Assembly (NCBI RefSeq): GCF_014695915.1
Contig: NZ_JACJPF010000052.1
Location: 102,427 to 166,426 of the forward strand
Direction: 5' to 3'
DNA: 64,000 nt
Origin: Trichocoleus sp. FACHB-40
GTDB taxonomy: Bacteria > Cyanobacteriota > Cyanobacteriia > Cyanobacteriales > FACHB-T130
The notes beneath the pieces were generated by a model. The model was not told the DNA's origin, ran no database searches, and saw nothing but the letters and a program-made list of their open reading frames with translations. Below, in pieces: positions 7,661 through 14,392 of this stretch. Position 1 is the first letter of the stretch; every line of letters begins with the position of its first letter. The position numbers were made by a program, and so were the translations under genes.

Positions 7661-7675
7661 GTCACGAATCATGAG
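7661..7675. promoter_or_regulatory. palindromic operator candidate 1
   Basis: GTCACGAATCATGAG is a diverged copy of the palindrome centred at 8010. It ends five bases before the start codon at 7681, leaving no room for a ribosome-binding site. Confidence 0.5.
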
Positions 7676-7680
7676 TAAAA

Positions 7681-7998
7681 ATGGCATTTAGAAGGCGCAG
7701 GGTAATAGACAGCAATCGCCAGACAACTGAATATAGAATTGACGCACTCAGTAACCTGCCCTTGGAGCCTTTGGAATACTGTAGACGATGGGTTGAGATG
7801 TCCTCAGATGAGCGAGGGTATAGAAAAGCCTGCATTACTGCCCTAGCTGAAGCAACGGCGCTGAGTTCTAGGACTATCGGCAATTGGGGACAGAACTTCG
7901 AGAGGCGACCCAACTACGTCCTGCATATCTTACGCATGGCAGATATGCTCAACCAAATCCGAAAAATAATCCTACCTGCTGATTATCCTCAAGAATAA
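7681..7998 (+). CDS. small HTH-like protein, paralogue 1
   Basis: This 105-residue basic protein has the pattern LPLEPLEYCRRWVEM, YRKACITALAEATALSSRTIGNWG, FERRPNYVLHILRMADMLNQI. The middle part looks like a helix-turn-helix (ALAEATALSSRTIGNWG). The gene at 8093 encodes a paralogue with the same pattern, and the two are separated by a palindrome. The ATG at 7681 is the first possible start because a stop codon in frame lies at 7672. No Shine-Dalgarno is present, so a leaderless transcript is possible. A transcriptional regulator of the surrounding CAST genes is plausible but unproven. It is not a MerR-type CvkR repressor. Confidence 0.65.
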   Translation: MAFRRRRVIDSNRQTTEYRIDALSNLPLEPLEYCRRWVEMSSDERGYRKACITALAEATALSSRTIGNWGQNFERRPNYVLHILRMADMLNQIRKIILPADYPQE

Positions 7999-8000
7999 TT

Positions 8001-8019
8001 TAGTCGTGATTCATGACTA
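8001..8019. promoter_or_regulatory. palindromic operator candidate 2 (best copy)
   Basis: TAGTCGTGATTCATGACTA is a 19-bp near-perfect palindrome, with one mismatched pair around a central base. It lies just after the first small HTH-like gene and 73 bases before the second. Diverged copies are at 7661-7675 and 8411-8425, so each small gene is followed or preceded by one. Confidence 0.6.
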
Positions 8020-8092
8020 AAACTATTGTTTTGCGACTAGAGATTCCCTAATTTGGATTCAGTAAGCAGTAATTCACTTACCGCGCCTAAGA

Positions 8093-8407
8093 ATGCAGAT
8101 AGGGAGGAGTTCCCCTTGGAATGGAAATCGGATTGATAGCATCCGCCAGTTGCCCCTGGAACCGATGGAGTATTGCCGCCGTTGGGTCACTCAAGAACCG
8201 GGTCTGAACTATAGGAAAGTTTGTATTAATGCGATTGCAGAAATTACAGGCGCCAGCCCCAAAACCGTCAAAGACTGGGGGCCCGACTTTCAGCGCCGTC
8301 CTAAATACGTTACCCGGATCTTGCGGCAAGCTGACCTGCTTAACCAATTCAAACAACTGGTTGTAACTGGAATTATCACCCTACCACCGGACTTCCCCTT
8401 TGAATAA
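8093..8407 (+). CDS. small HTH-like protein, paralogue 2
   Basis: The 104-residue protein repeats the layout of its neighbour at 7681: IDSIRQLPLEPMEYCRRWV, YRKVCINAIAEITGASPKTVKDWG and FQRRPKYVTRILRQADLLNQF. The segment ITGASPKTVKDWG fits a recognition-helix region. Sequence identity to paralogue 1 is high only in these blocks, so the duplication is not recent. A GGGAGGAG run at 8101-8108 lies just inside this start; if it were a ribosome-binding site, translation would begin downstream, so the start is uncertain. Function is unknown; DNA binding is inferred from the fold-like pattern and nearby palindromes. Confidence 0.62.
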   Translation: MQIGRSSPWNGNRIDSIRQLPLEPMEYCRRWVTQEPGLNYRKVCINAIAEITGASPKTVKDWGPDFQRRPKYVTRILRQADLLNQFKQLVVTGIITLPPDFPFE

Positions 8408-8410
8408 CCG

Positions 8411-8425
8411 ATCGTGACTCACTAC
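8411..8425. promoter_or_regulatory. palindromic operator candidate 3 (diverged)
   Basis: ATCGTGACTCACTAC matches the 8003-8017 core at 11 of 15 positions. It lies just after the second small gene and about 90 bases before the coiled-coil gene at 8515. Confidence 0.4.
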
Positions 8426-8514
8426 CAACTCGCCTTAAAACCCCTTGTTTCCATTACGAATGCAAATTTATGCTGCTAACAGCCGACTGAAAAAAAATCT
8501 AGGAGTGTAGACCA

Positions 8515-9846
8515 ATGGCAACAGCGAAAAATGGAAAAAACTCCATCTCTGATTTGAGTATTACTAAATACCCAGCCAAAATTTCGGTTTTGAATAACCA
8601 GATAAAAATCCATGATCTAGAAATTGTTCTGCCTGATGCTGTCCATTACCTACAACAAATTCCGCCAGATGAATACGAACAGACTTGCCTGAGAGCTTTT
8701 GAAATGGGGTTATTTTGCTTACAAAGAGTCCAAAACCGTACTGAGATTGAATTTGTTAAACGGCAAATGGAGACACTATTAAGCGAATTTAATAAAGCGG
8801 TTGGAGCAATACCTGAAACCCTTGAGAAAAAGTTAGTCAGTCAAATTGGTGCAGAGAATGGTCAAGTATTAGCCCCAATAAAAGCCGAAATTAATTTGAC
8901 TAAAGCTGTCCTTACAACGCAAGTGGATGCGGTAAGAGTTTTACTTGCTCAGGATATTGATCCCTCAAAAAGTTCTTCAGTGCTTGGTGCTGCCTTGAAT
9001 AAAATTAAGGATATGTTAAATCCTGACATATCTAACTCAGTGCCTACAATATTTACCAATGCTTTAGAAAATGTCACAGCAGAAAATGGGACTTTAGCTA
9101 AAACAGTTAAAACAGTTCTCCTAGAGGCTATTAAACCACTTGCCGATGAAGTAGACAAGTTGGGTCAACAAATCCGAGAAAAAGAGGTTGCTCAATCAAT
9201 TCTTCAACAAACCGTTGCCAAAGGCACCAGCTATGAAGAAACCGTTTTAGTGGAAGCCCAAGCCTGGTCAAAATTTAGCGGAGCTGAAGTTCATTATGTC
9301 GCCAAACAAAACCAACCAGGCGATATTCTCATCAAGCTTGCCCCCACTTCGGTAGCAGCAACAAAACTATCAATCGTCATTGAAGCGCGAAACCGAGAGT
9401 CAAAACCTTGGGGGCGTAAGCAGATTGCTGACCAATTAAATAAAGCGATGGCTAGGCATAAAGCCAATGCTGCCATTTTCCTCAGTTGTTCTCTTAACGG
9501 TCTAGCGCAAGAAATAGGTAATTGGGCAATTGGGGAATGTGAATACGGTCTGTGGGTCGCGACTACACACGATCTACTGACTATAGGCATTCAATTTTTA
9601 ATTGTTCGGCAACAATTAGCTACTCAACAATCCAATTTGTCTAAGCTTGACTGTCGGGCAATAGAAGCTCAGCTTATGCGGATTCAAACAGCTATGGATT
9701 CCATTACTAACATCAACACCCACTTAACACATTTACGCACTCATGCAGATGGAATAAAGGCAGAAGCTTTGACATTGAAGGATGAAATTAGGAGTGCGCT
9801 CACCTCAATTGAGGATTCCATTCATATTGTTAAGCGTGAAACTTAA
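8515..9846 (+). CDS. coiled-coil protein with PD-(D/E)xK nuclease-like core
   Basis: I do not recognise a named family for this 443-residue protein. Residues 85-235 are helical and heptad-like. Residues 237-330 have the spacing of a restriction-endonuclease fold: E241/E242 in GTSYEETVLVEAQAW, D270 in GDILIKL, then E290-A-R292 in LSIVIEARNR. R292 replaces the usual lysine of ExK, a change tolerated in some members. The C-terminal 70 residues form another coiled coil. This recalls RmuC- and DUF2130-like proteins. A TAGGAG ribosome-binding site precedes the ATG by about nine bases. It sits between the small HTH-like genes and intact cas12k, so it is a cargo candidate for DNA cleavage or defence. 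Confidence 0.65.
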   Translation: MATAKNGKNSISDLSITKYPAKISVLNNQIKIHDLEIVLPDAVHYLQQIPPDEYEQTCLRAFEMGLFCLQRVQNRTEIEFVKRQMETLLSEFNKAVGAIPETLEKKLVSQIGAENGQVLAPIKAEINLTKAVLTTQVDAVRVLLAQDIDPSKSSSVLGAALNKIKDMLNPDISNSVPTIFTNALENVTAENGTLAKTVKTVLLEAIKPLADEVDKLGQQIREKEVAQSILQQTVAKGTSYEETVLVEAQAWSKFSGAEVHYVAKQNQPGDILIKLAPTSVAATKLSIVIEARNRESKPWGRKQIADQLNKAMARHKANAAIFLSCSLNGLAQEIGNWAIGECEYGLWVATTHDLLTIGIQFLIVRQQLATQQSNLSKLDCRAIEAQLMRIQTAMDSITNINTHLTHLRTHADGIKAEALTLKDEIRSALTSIEDSIHIVKRET

Positions 9847-9857
9847 CTAAAAAAGCT

Positions 9858-9953
9858 TATAGCGGTTACTACATGGGTGAGGTACGCAAAAATTCCCGAT
9901 TATCAAGCTTTCCAGTTTTGAGAATGTACCTTACATAACCTTGAACCGCTATA
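9858..9953. repeat. 96-bp MITE-like inverted-repeat element
   Basis: The element starts TATAGCGGTT and ends AACCGCTATA, a perfect 10-bp inverted repeat. AGGTAC and GTACCT continue the symmetry about 12 bases further in. It lies in the gap before cas12k and contains no gene. The remaining bases up to 10017 presumably hold the cas12k promoter. Confidence 0.6.
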
Positions 9954-10017
9954 TTCCTTCATTAGGTAGAATATCTGTATTGTTCTCTCTTTATATAGAG
10001 CCGCCCTGCTTAATTTT

Positions 10018-11949
10018 ATGAGCCTTATCACTATTCAATGTCGCTTAGCCGCTGATGAAGAAAACTGTCGCTCCTTATGGGAACTGATGGCTGATAAAAA
10101 CACGCCGCTTATTAACGAATTATTGTCACGGCTTCCCAAACATCTGGACTTTGAGAAATGGGTAGAAGAAGGTAAACTACCTGCTGATGTTATCAAAAAA
10201 CTTTGTAAGTCTCTTAAAACTGAAGAACGCTTTGTAGGTCAACCCGGTCGTTTTTACAGCTCAGCAACTTCTCTAGTGGAGTACATATACAAGTCTTGGC
10301 TGGCGCTCCAGCAGCGACAGATGCCCAAACTAGAACGCAAAGAGCGCTGGCTAAAGATGCTCAAAAGTGACGTAGAGCTGGAAGAGGAGAGTAATTGTAG
10401 CTTAGATGAGATTCGTAGCAAAGCTGCCGAAATTATTAGGTCAGTGGCAACCAAATCGCCTCAAAATGAACCTCAACTCACCAATAGTAAAAAAACTAAG
10501 AAGACCAAAACAGGTAAGGCTAACATTTCAAGCTCTGAACTGTTCAAAATCTTATTCGAGGCTTACCACAAGACGCAAGATACTCTTGAGAGTTGTGCCC
10601 TTGCCCACCTGTTAAAAAATAAGTGTCAAGTCAGCACAGATGATGAAGACCCAAAAGAATTTGCCAAACGTCGGCGCGCCAAGGAAATAGAAATCGAACG
10701 TCTTAAAAAACAAATAGAAAGTCGGATACCTAAAGGTCGGGATTTGACAGGCGAAGAATGGTTAGAAGCATTAGAAACTGCTACCGTTAACGTTCCTAAA
10801 AATGAAGATGAATTTAAAGCATGGAACTCTAGACTCTTAAGAAAATCAAGCCATGTGCCATTTCCCGTAGCTTATGAAACCAGCGAAGATATGATTTGGT
10901 TCAAAAAAAACAAAGAGGGCAAAGAGCGCATTTTTGTTCGCTTCAATGGTTTAAGTAAGCTTACCTTTGAGGTATACTGCGATTCTCGCCAGCTCCACTG
11001 GTTCCAACGCTTTGTCCAAGATCAAGAAATTAAACGTAATAGTAAAAACAAATACTCAAGCAGTTTATTTACTCTCCGAAGTGGACGGATTTATTGGCAA
11101 GAACGCTTTGGTAAAGGTGAACCGTGGAATGTACATCGTCTGATTCTTTACTGTACAGTTGACACTCGTCTGTGGACGCTCGAAGGAACTCAACAAGTTG
11201 CTAGCGCAAAAGCCACTCGTGTTGGCAAAACCATAACCAAGGCAAAAGATAACCCTGACCTCAACGAGAAACAAAAAGCTTTTGTCACGCGCCAGGAATC
11301 AACGCTGGCTAGAATTAGCAACCCATTTCCTCGTCCTAGTAAACCTCTTTATCAGGGTCAACCGTCTATCTGCGTTGGTGTTAGCTTTGGTTTGGACAAG
11401 CCAGCAACCGTTGCTGTGGTAGATGCTGCCAATAACAAAGTATTGGCATATCGCAGTGTTAAACAGATACTCGGCGACAACTACAAGCTAATCAACCGCC
11501 AACGACAGCAACAGCAACGTAACGCCCACGAACGTCATAAAGCTCAAAAACGGGGTTCACCAAACTCGTTTAGTGAATCCGAGCTGGGACAGTATGTAGA
11601 CAGATTGCTGGCAGGTTCCATTGTTGCGATCGCAAAAACTTACTCGGCTGGCAGTATAGTTCTCCCTAAACTCGGCGATATAAGGGAAATAGTAGAAAGC
11701 GAAATTCAAGCAAGAGCCGAGCAACAAATTCCCGGTTGCAAGGAACGTCAAAAGGAATATGCCAAAAAGCATCGTGTCAGGGTTCACCGCTGGAGCTACG
11801 GTCGATTGATTGCTAACATTCAGGCGCAAGTGGCTAAGGCTGGAATTGCTGTTGAATTTGGTCAACAACCATTTCAAGGCAGCCCACAAGAAAAAGCACG
11901 GGATTTAGCGATCTCTGCCTACCAATGTCGCATTGCTGCGGCGATCTAA
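10018..11949 (+). CDS. cas12k: Cas12k, RNA-guided targeting protein of a V-K CAST
   Basis: The 643-residue protein matches the Cas12k family over its full length and starts MSLITIQCRL, as family members do. Conserved blocks include WELMADKNTPLINELL (21-36), FVGQPGRFY (72-80) and EYIYKSWLALQ. The RuvC-I position (SICVGVSFGLDKPATVAVVD, 450-469) lacks the catalytic Asp, which fits the naturally inactive RuvC of this family. Cas12k binds a crRNA/tracrRNA pair and a GTN-type PAM and recruits TnsC/TnsB for insertion without cutting. No ribosome-binding site is evident. The tracrRNA follows 33 bases after the stop. It is intact, unlike the remnant at 5083. Confidence 0.96.
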   Translation: MSLITIQCRLAADEENCRSLWELMADKNTPLINELLSRLPKHLDFEKWVEEGKLPADVIKKLCKSLKTEERFVGQPGRFYSSATSLVEYIYKSWLALQQRQMPKLERKERWLKMLKSDVELEEESNCSLDEIRSKAAEIIRSVATKSPQNEPQLTNSKKTKKTKTGKANISSSELFKILFEAYHKTQDTLESCALAHLLKNKCQVSTDDEDPKEFAKRRRAKEIEIERLKKQIESRIPKGRDLTGEEWLEALETATVNVPKNEDEFKAWNSRLLRKSSHVPFPVAYETSEDMIWFKKNKEGKERIFVRFNGLSKLTFEVYCDSRQLHWFQRFVQDQEIKRNSKNKYSSSLFTLRSGRIYWQERFGKGEPWNVHRLILYCTVDTRLWTLEGTQQVASAKATRVGKTITKAKDNPDLNEKQKAFVTRQESTLARISNPFPRPSKPLYQGQPSICVGVSFGLDKPATVAVVDAANNKVLAYRSVKQILGDNYKLINRQRQQQQRNAHERHKAQKRGSPNSFSESELGQYVDRLLAGSIVAIAKTYSAGSIVLPKLGDIREIVESEIQARAEQQIPGCKERQKEYAKKHRVRVHRWSYGRLIANIQAQVAKAGIAVEFGQQPFQGSPQEKARDLAISAYQCRIAAAI

Positions 11950-11970
11950 GCAAATACTGAACCTTGAAAA

Positions 11971-11976
11971 TATAAT
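11971..11976 (+). promoter_or_regulatory. candidate -10 element of tracrRNA 2
   Basis: TATAAT is placed seven bases before the predicted tracrRNA start, as in module 1. The preceding TTGAAA is too close to serve as a standard -35. Confidence 0.55.
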
Positions 11977-11982
11977 ACAAAA

Positions 11983-12261
11983 ATAATAGCGCCGCAGTTC
12001 ATGCTCTTAAGAGCCGCTGTACTGTGAAAAATCTGGGTTAGTTTGACTGTTGTAAGACAGTCTTGCTTTCTGTACCCTGGTAGCTGCCCGCTTCTGATGC
12101 TGCTGTCTGTAGATATTTATCTATAGATGGAATAGGTGCGCTCCCAGCAATAAGAAGTAATGCTTGATGGCAATAGCCTTTGGCAACAAAGGTGCGGATT
12201 TCCGCAGTGGTGGCTACTGAATCACCCCCTTCGTCGGGGGAACCCTCCCAATTTTTTTTTT
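11983..12261 (+). ncRNA. V-K tracrRNA 2
   Basis: The region starts ATAATAGCGCCGCAG. It shares with known Cas12k tracrRNAs the GTTTGACTG...CAGTC hairpin, CCCTGGTAGCTGCCCG, TGATGCTGCTGTC, GGTGCGCTCCCAGC and GTGCGGATTTCCGCAGTGG. It ends in a CCCCC...GGGGG hairpin, AACCCTCCC (which can pair with the repeat 3' half) and a run of ten T. The 5' boundary is by analogy. It lies directly downstream of intact cas12k. Confidence 0.92.
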
Positions 12262-12448
12262 GTAACCCGAAGCTAGGGCGAAAACCCCAAGAGGCTGACG
12301 AAAATCTGAAAATCCTTACTTAGTCTGGCTCTAACCCTTTTATAGGAAAATCAATCTTCTTGTTTTAGGCAAGAGTAAACAAGAATTTGAAGAGGCTTAC
12401 CAGAGTTGCTTCTGCAAGCCTTACTGGACAAGGGTCTAGACGGGCGCG
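12262..12448 (+). other. CRISPR leader 2
   Basis: These 187 bases between the tracrRNA T-run and the first repeat hold no gene. The length matches leader 1 within one base, and the last seven bases (GGGCGCG) are the same. Confidence 0.55.
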
Positions 12449-12557
12449 GTTTCATCAACCCTACCGGCTTGGGGTGGGTTGAAAGACTAATACAATTATT
12501 TCAAACAATACCACTGACAAGTTTTATCAACCCTCCCGGCTTGAGGTAGGTTGAAAT
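12449..12557 (+). CRISPR. V-K CRISPR array 2, two repeats, decaying
   Basis: Repeat 1 (12449-12485) differs slightly from array 1 (CCCTACCGGC). Repeat 2 (12521-12557) is degenerate (GTTTTATC, TTGAGGTAGG, ending GAAAT). One 35-bp spacer lies between them. Beyond 12557 there is an imperfect direct repeat (GAGCTGCGGCAGCAATTTTG near 12564, AAGCTGCGCCAGCAATTTG near 12592) but no further full CRISPR repeat before the IS insertion. A decayed last repeat is normal at the far end of an array. Confidence 0.88.
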
Positions 12558-12625
12558 ATTATAGAGCTGCGGCAGCAATTTTGAAGTTATGAAGCTGCGC
12601 CAGCAATTTGAATAATAATTGTAGA

Positions 12626-14067
12626 TAGTGTCAGAAATTTAAGGGGAGGGTTGAAAGGATTGATGACAACTTAAGAAAAAGCAGCGTTTGTCAAGGGGTT
12701 GTTCAAGCTGAGGATAAGCTGAGGAGGGCAGCATTGATTTTGGGCTTATGGGCAACCCGCGCAATGGCAATCCGGACTTAAGACGGGCAGTGACCGTGCC
12801 TGCACCAAGCAATGAGGAAATGGAAGCGCGACTGCGCGACTGGCTGACTCCAGGCAGCTTTGCCAATCTCAAAACGGTGAGCGACAAGACCCGGCAATTA
12901 CGGAACCGGGTGCTGAATTTACCAGTGATGGTAGCAATTGTGTTAAGTCTGGTGTATCGGCTTTCTGAGCGGACTGAGCGAGGTGTTACGAGTCCTCGAA
13001 CAAGAGGGATTGATGTGGGTCGAAGCCCAGCCAGTCAGCAAACAAGCGCTGTCAAACCGATTGCGAACCCTACCGGCAGAGTTATTTGCCCAACTGTCCC
13101 TTGCAGGTGATAGCGCGAATGCAGCAACAAAGACAAGCAGTGATGGTGCCACCCGCGTGGCAGGTTGTGCAGCAAAGGTTTGGGGCAGTGTGGTTAGCTG
13201 ATGGCTCGACCTTAGAAGCGGTTGCCAAAAGGCTCGACTCGCTCCCCGCGTCAGCGTCAGGATTAGGCGGCAAAATGATGATGATAGTTGAAGCCTTTTC
13301 CCATCGCCCGGTAGGGGCGTGGTACAGTGCCGATGCTCACGCCCACGACCAGAATTGGTGCGACGCCCTGATTGAAAGGTTGCCCAAAGGCGGCTTGCTG
13401 ATTTTCGACTTAGGATTCTTCAACTTTGTCTGGTTTGATGGGTTCACGGTGGCTCAAAAATACTTTGTGACTCGTTGGCGACACAAAACTGCCTTCAAGG
13501 TGATGCGTGTCCTCAGCCACGGGCAGCGTCATCGCATCGGAAATCGTCTGCCTGGGACAGTATCGTTCTAATCCTTGTCGCTATCCGGTGCGTCGAGTCT
13601 CGGTGTTGTGGGGCAAAACTTGGCACACCTATCTTACCAATGTCCTCGACCCGAGCGAGTTGTCCGCTCAACAGGTCACAGAGGTTTATCGCCAACGCTG
13701 GCGCATTGAAGAAGCGTTTTTGCTCACCAAGCGGTTGCTCGGTTTAGCCTACCTGTGGGTAGGTGGGAGCAATGGGGTGCAGATTCAAATGTATGCCACT
13801 TGGATTTTTTATGCGGTCTTGACCGACCTGTGTGCCGAAGTCGCCGTTGCATTGGACAAACCCAAAGAAGCGCATTTCTGTAGAAATGGTATTTCGCAGT
13901 TTGTATCACTTTAGTCGCGCCCGCCAACAGGGACGGGCTGAGGCACTGGTGCCGTTTTTGGTTAAATTTCACAAGTCCTTTGGTCTTGTCAAAGCCCAGC
14001 GTCAGCGACATCGGCTCCTTCAAGCCCAATCGCTTGACATCTGGGCTGAAACATTAAGTTGACACTA
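12626..14067. mobile_element. IS4-family insertion sequence, inactive
   Basis: The ends carry TAGTGTCA at 12626-12633 and its complement TGACACTA at 14060-14067, enclosing about 1.44 kb with one broken transposase. The sequence ATAG occurs at 12625-12628 and at 14068-14071, a possible 4-bp target duplication, depending on which bases are counted as the end. The insertion separates CRISPR array 2 from the partial repeat and the transposon right end. Confidence 0.75.
12748..14062 (+). pseudogene. IS4-family transposase, frameshifted
   Basis: Family motifs occur in order but in different frames. The N-terminal part reads LRDWLTPGSFANLKTV from 12748. PVSKQALSNRLRTLPAELFAQL follows in a second frame. 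LADGSTLEAVAKRL (first catalytic Asp) and LLIFDLGFFNF (second Asp) are in a third frame, 13086-13571. YRQRWRIEEAFLLTK, the Y-(2)-R-(3)-E-(6)-K signature of IS4, is in the frame 13507-13914. The tail VFRSLYHFSRARQQG is in yet another. At least four frame changes make an active enzyme unlikely. Confidence 0.88.
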
Positions 14068-14070
14068 ATA

Positions 14071-14122
14071 GGTTGAAAGGAGCGCCTGCCTTATAATTAA
14101 GGAGCGCCTGCCTTATAATTAA
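14071..14122 (+). ncRNA. candidate delocalised homing crRNA (partial repeat plus tRNA-like spacer)
   Basis: GGTTGAAAG, the 3' end of the CRISPR repeat, is followed by GAGCGCCTGCCTTATAA. A 22-bp unit containing this spacer is duplicated in tandem (14079-14100 and 14101-14122). GAGCGCCTGCCTTA matches the anticodon-arm region common in bacterial tRNAs, where the D-loop GGTA just before it would supply a GTN PAM. V-K elements are known to home to tRNA genes using such isolated short guides near the right end. The 5' part of the repeat appears to have been lost at the IS junction, so activity is doubtful. Confidence 0.55.
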
Positions 14123-14264
14123 AGTCGCTGGACGACATTAATTTGTTAACGGTTGTCGGAACTAATTCAACGACACGAATTTGTTAAAAACCACATTAAG
14201 CGACATTAATGCGTTAATGACGACATTAATCTGTTAACGACGACAAATAATGTGTTAATCGACA
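14123..14264. repeat. CAST right end with five TnsB-site-like repeats
   Basis: CGACATTAATTTGTTAA lies at 14133-14149, with variants at 14171-14187, 14201-14217, 14221-14237 and a terminal copy at 14241-14258, followed by TCGACA ending at 14264. Read from the outside, the terminus is TGTCGATTAACACATTATTT. Spaced repeats of this form are the TnsB-binding sites of Tn7-like and V-K ends. The bases to 14392 outside the element hold only the upstream region of the next gene. Confidence 0.82.
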
Positions 14265-14392
14265 TAAGGACAAGGGAGAAAAGACCAGTAGTAAGGACGG
14301 CAAAGTATTGGGTTGTCATCAATCTACTATTTTTGGGATAAAAAAGTTGTGTCAGGAAACGCAGCCAGCTTAATCTCTGTTAGCTTGAAGTT

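Larger units (their letters stand above)
1..14264. mobile_element. right-hand part of a type V-K CRISPR-associated transposon (CAST), left end outside the window
   Basis: The region holds an intact Cas12k gene, its tracrRNA and CRISPR repeats, then a cluster of direct repeats whose outermost copy ends in CGACA at 14264. Read inward from there the terminus begins TGTCGATTAACAC. This order (cargo, cas12k, tracrRNA, array, right end) is the known layout of V-K elements. No tnsB, tnsC or tniQ gene is seen; in this family they lie at the left end, so the element should extend beyond position 1. Treating the restriction, Fic and PIN genes as cargo is inference, because no left boundary is visible. 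The five bases after the end, TAAGG, are the candidate target duplication. Confidence 0.65.

Noticed and set aside
12558..12625. A third CRISPR repeat in array 2
   Set aside because: Only an unrelated imperfect direct repeat is present; no GTTTCATC or TTGAAAG match.
1..14392. Search for tnsB, tnsC, tniQ and a left transposon end
   Set aside because: No such gene or TGTCGATTAACA-like left end is visible; they must lie outside, or have been lost.
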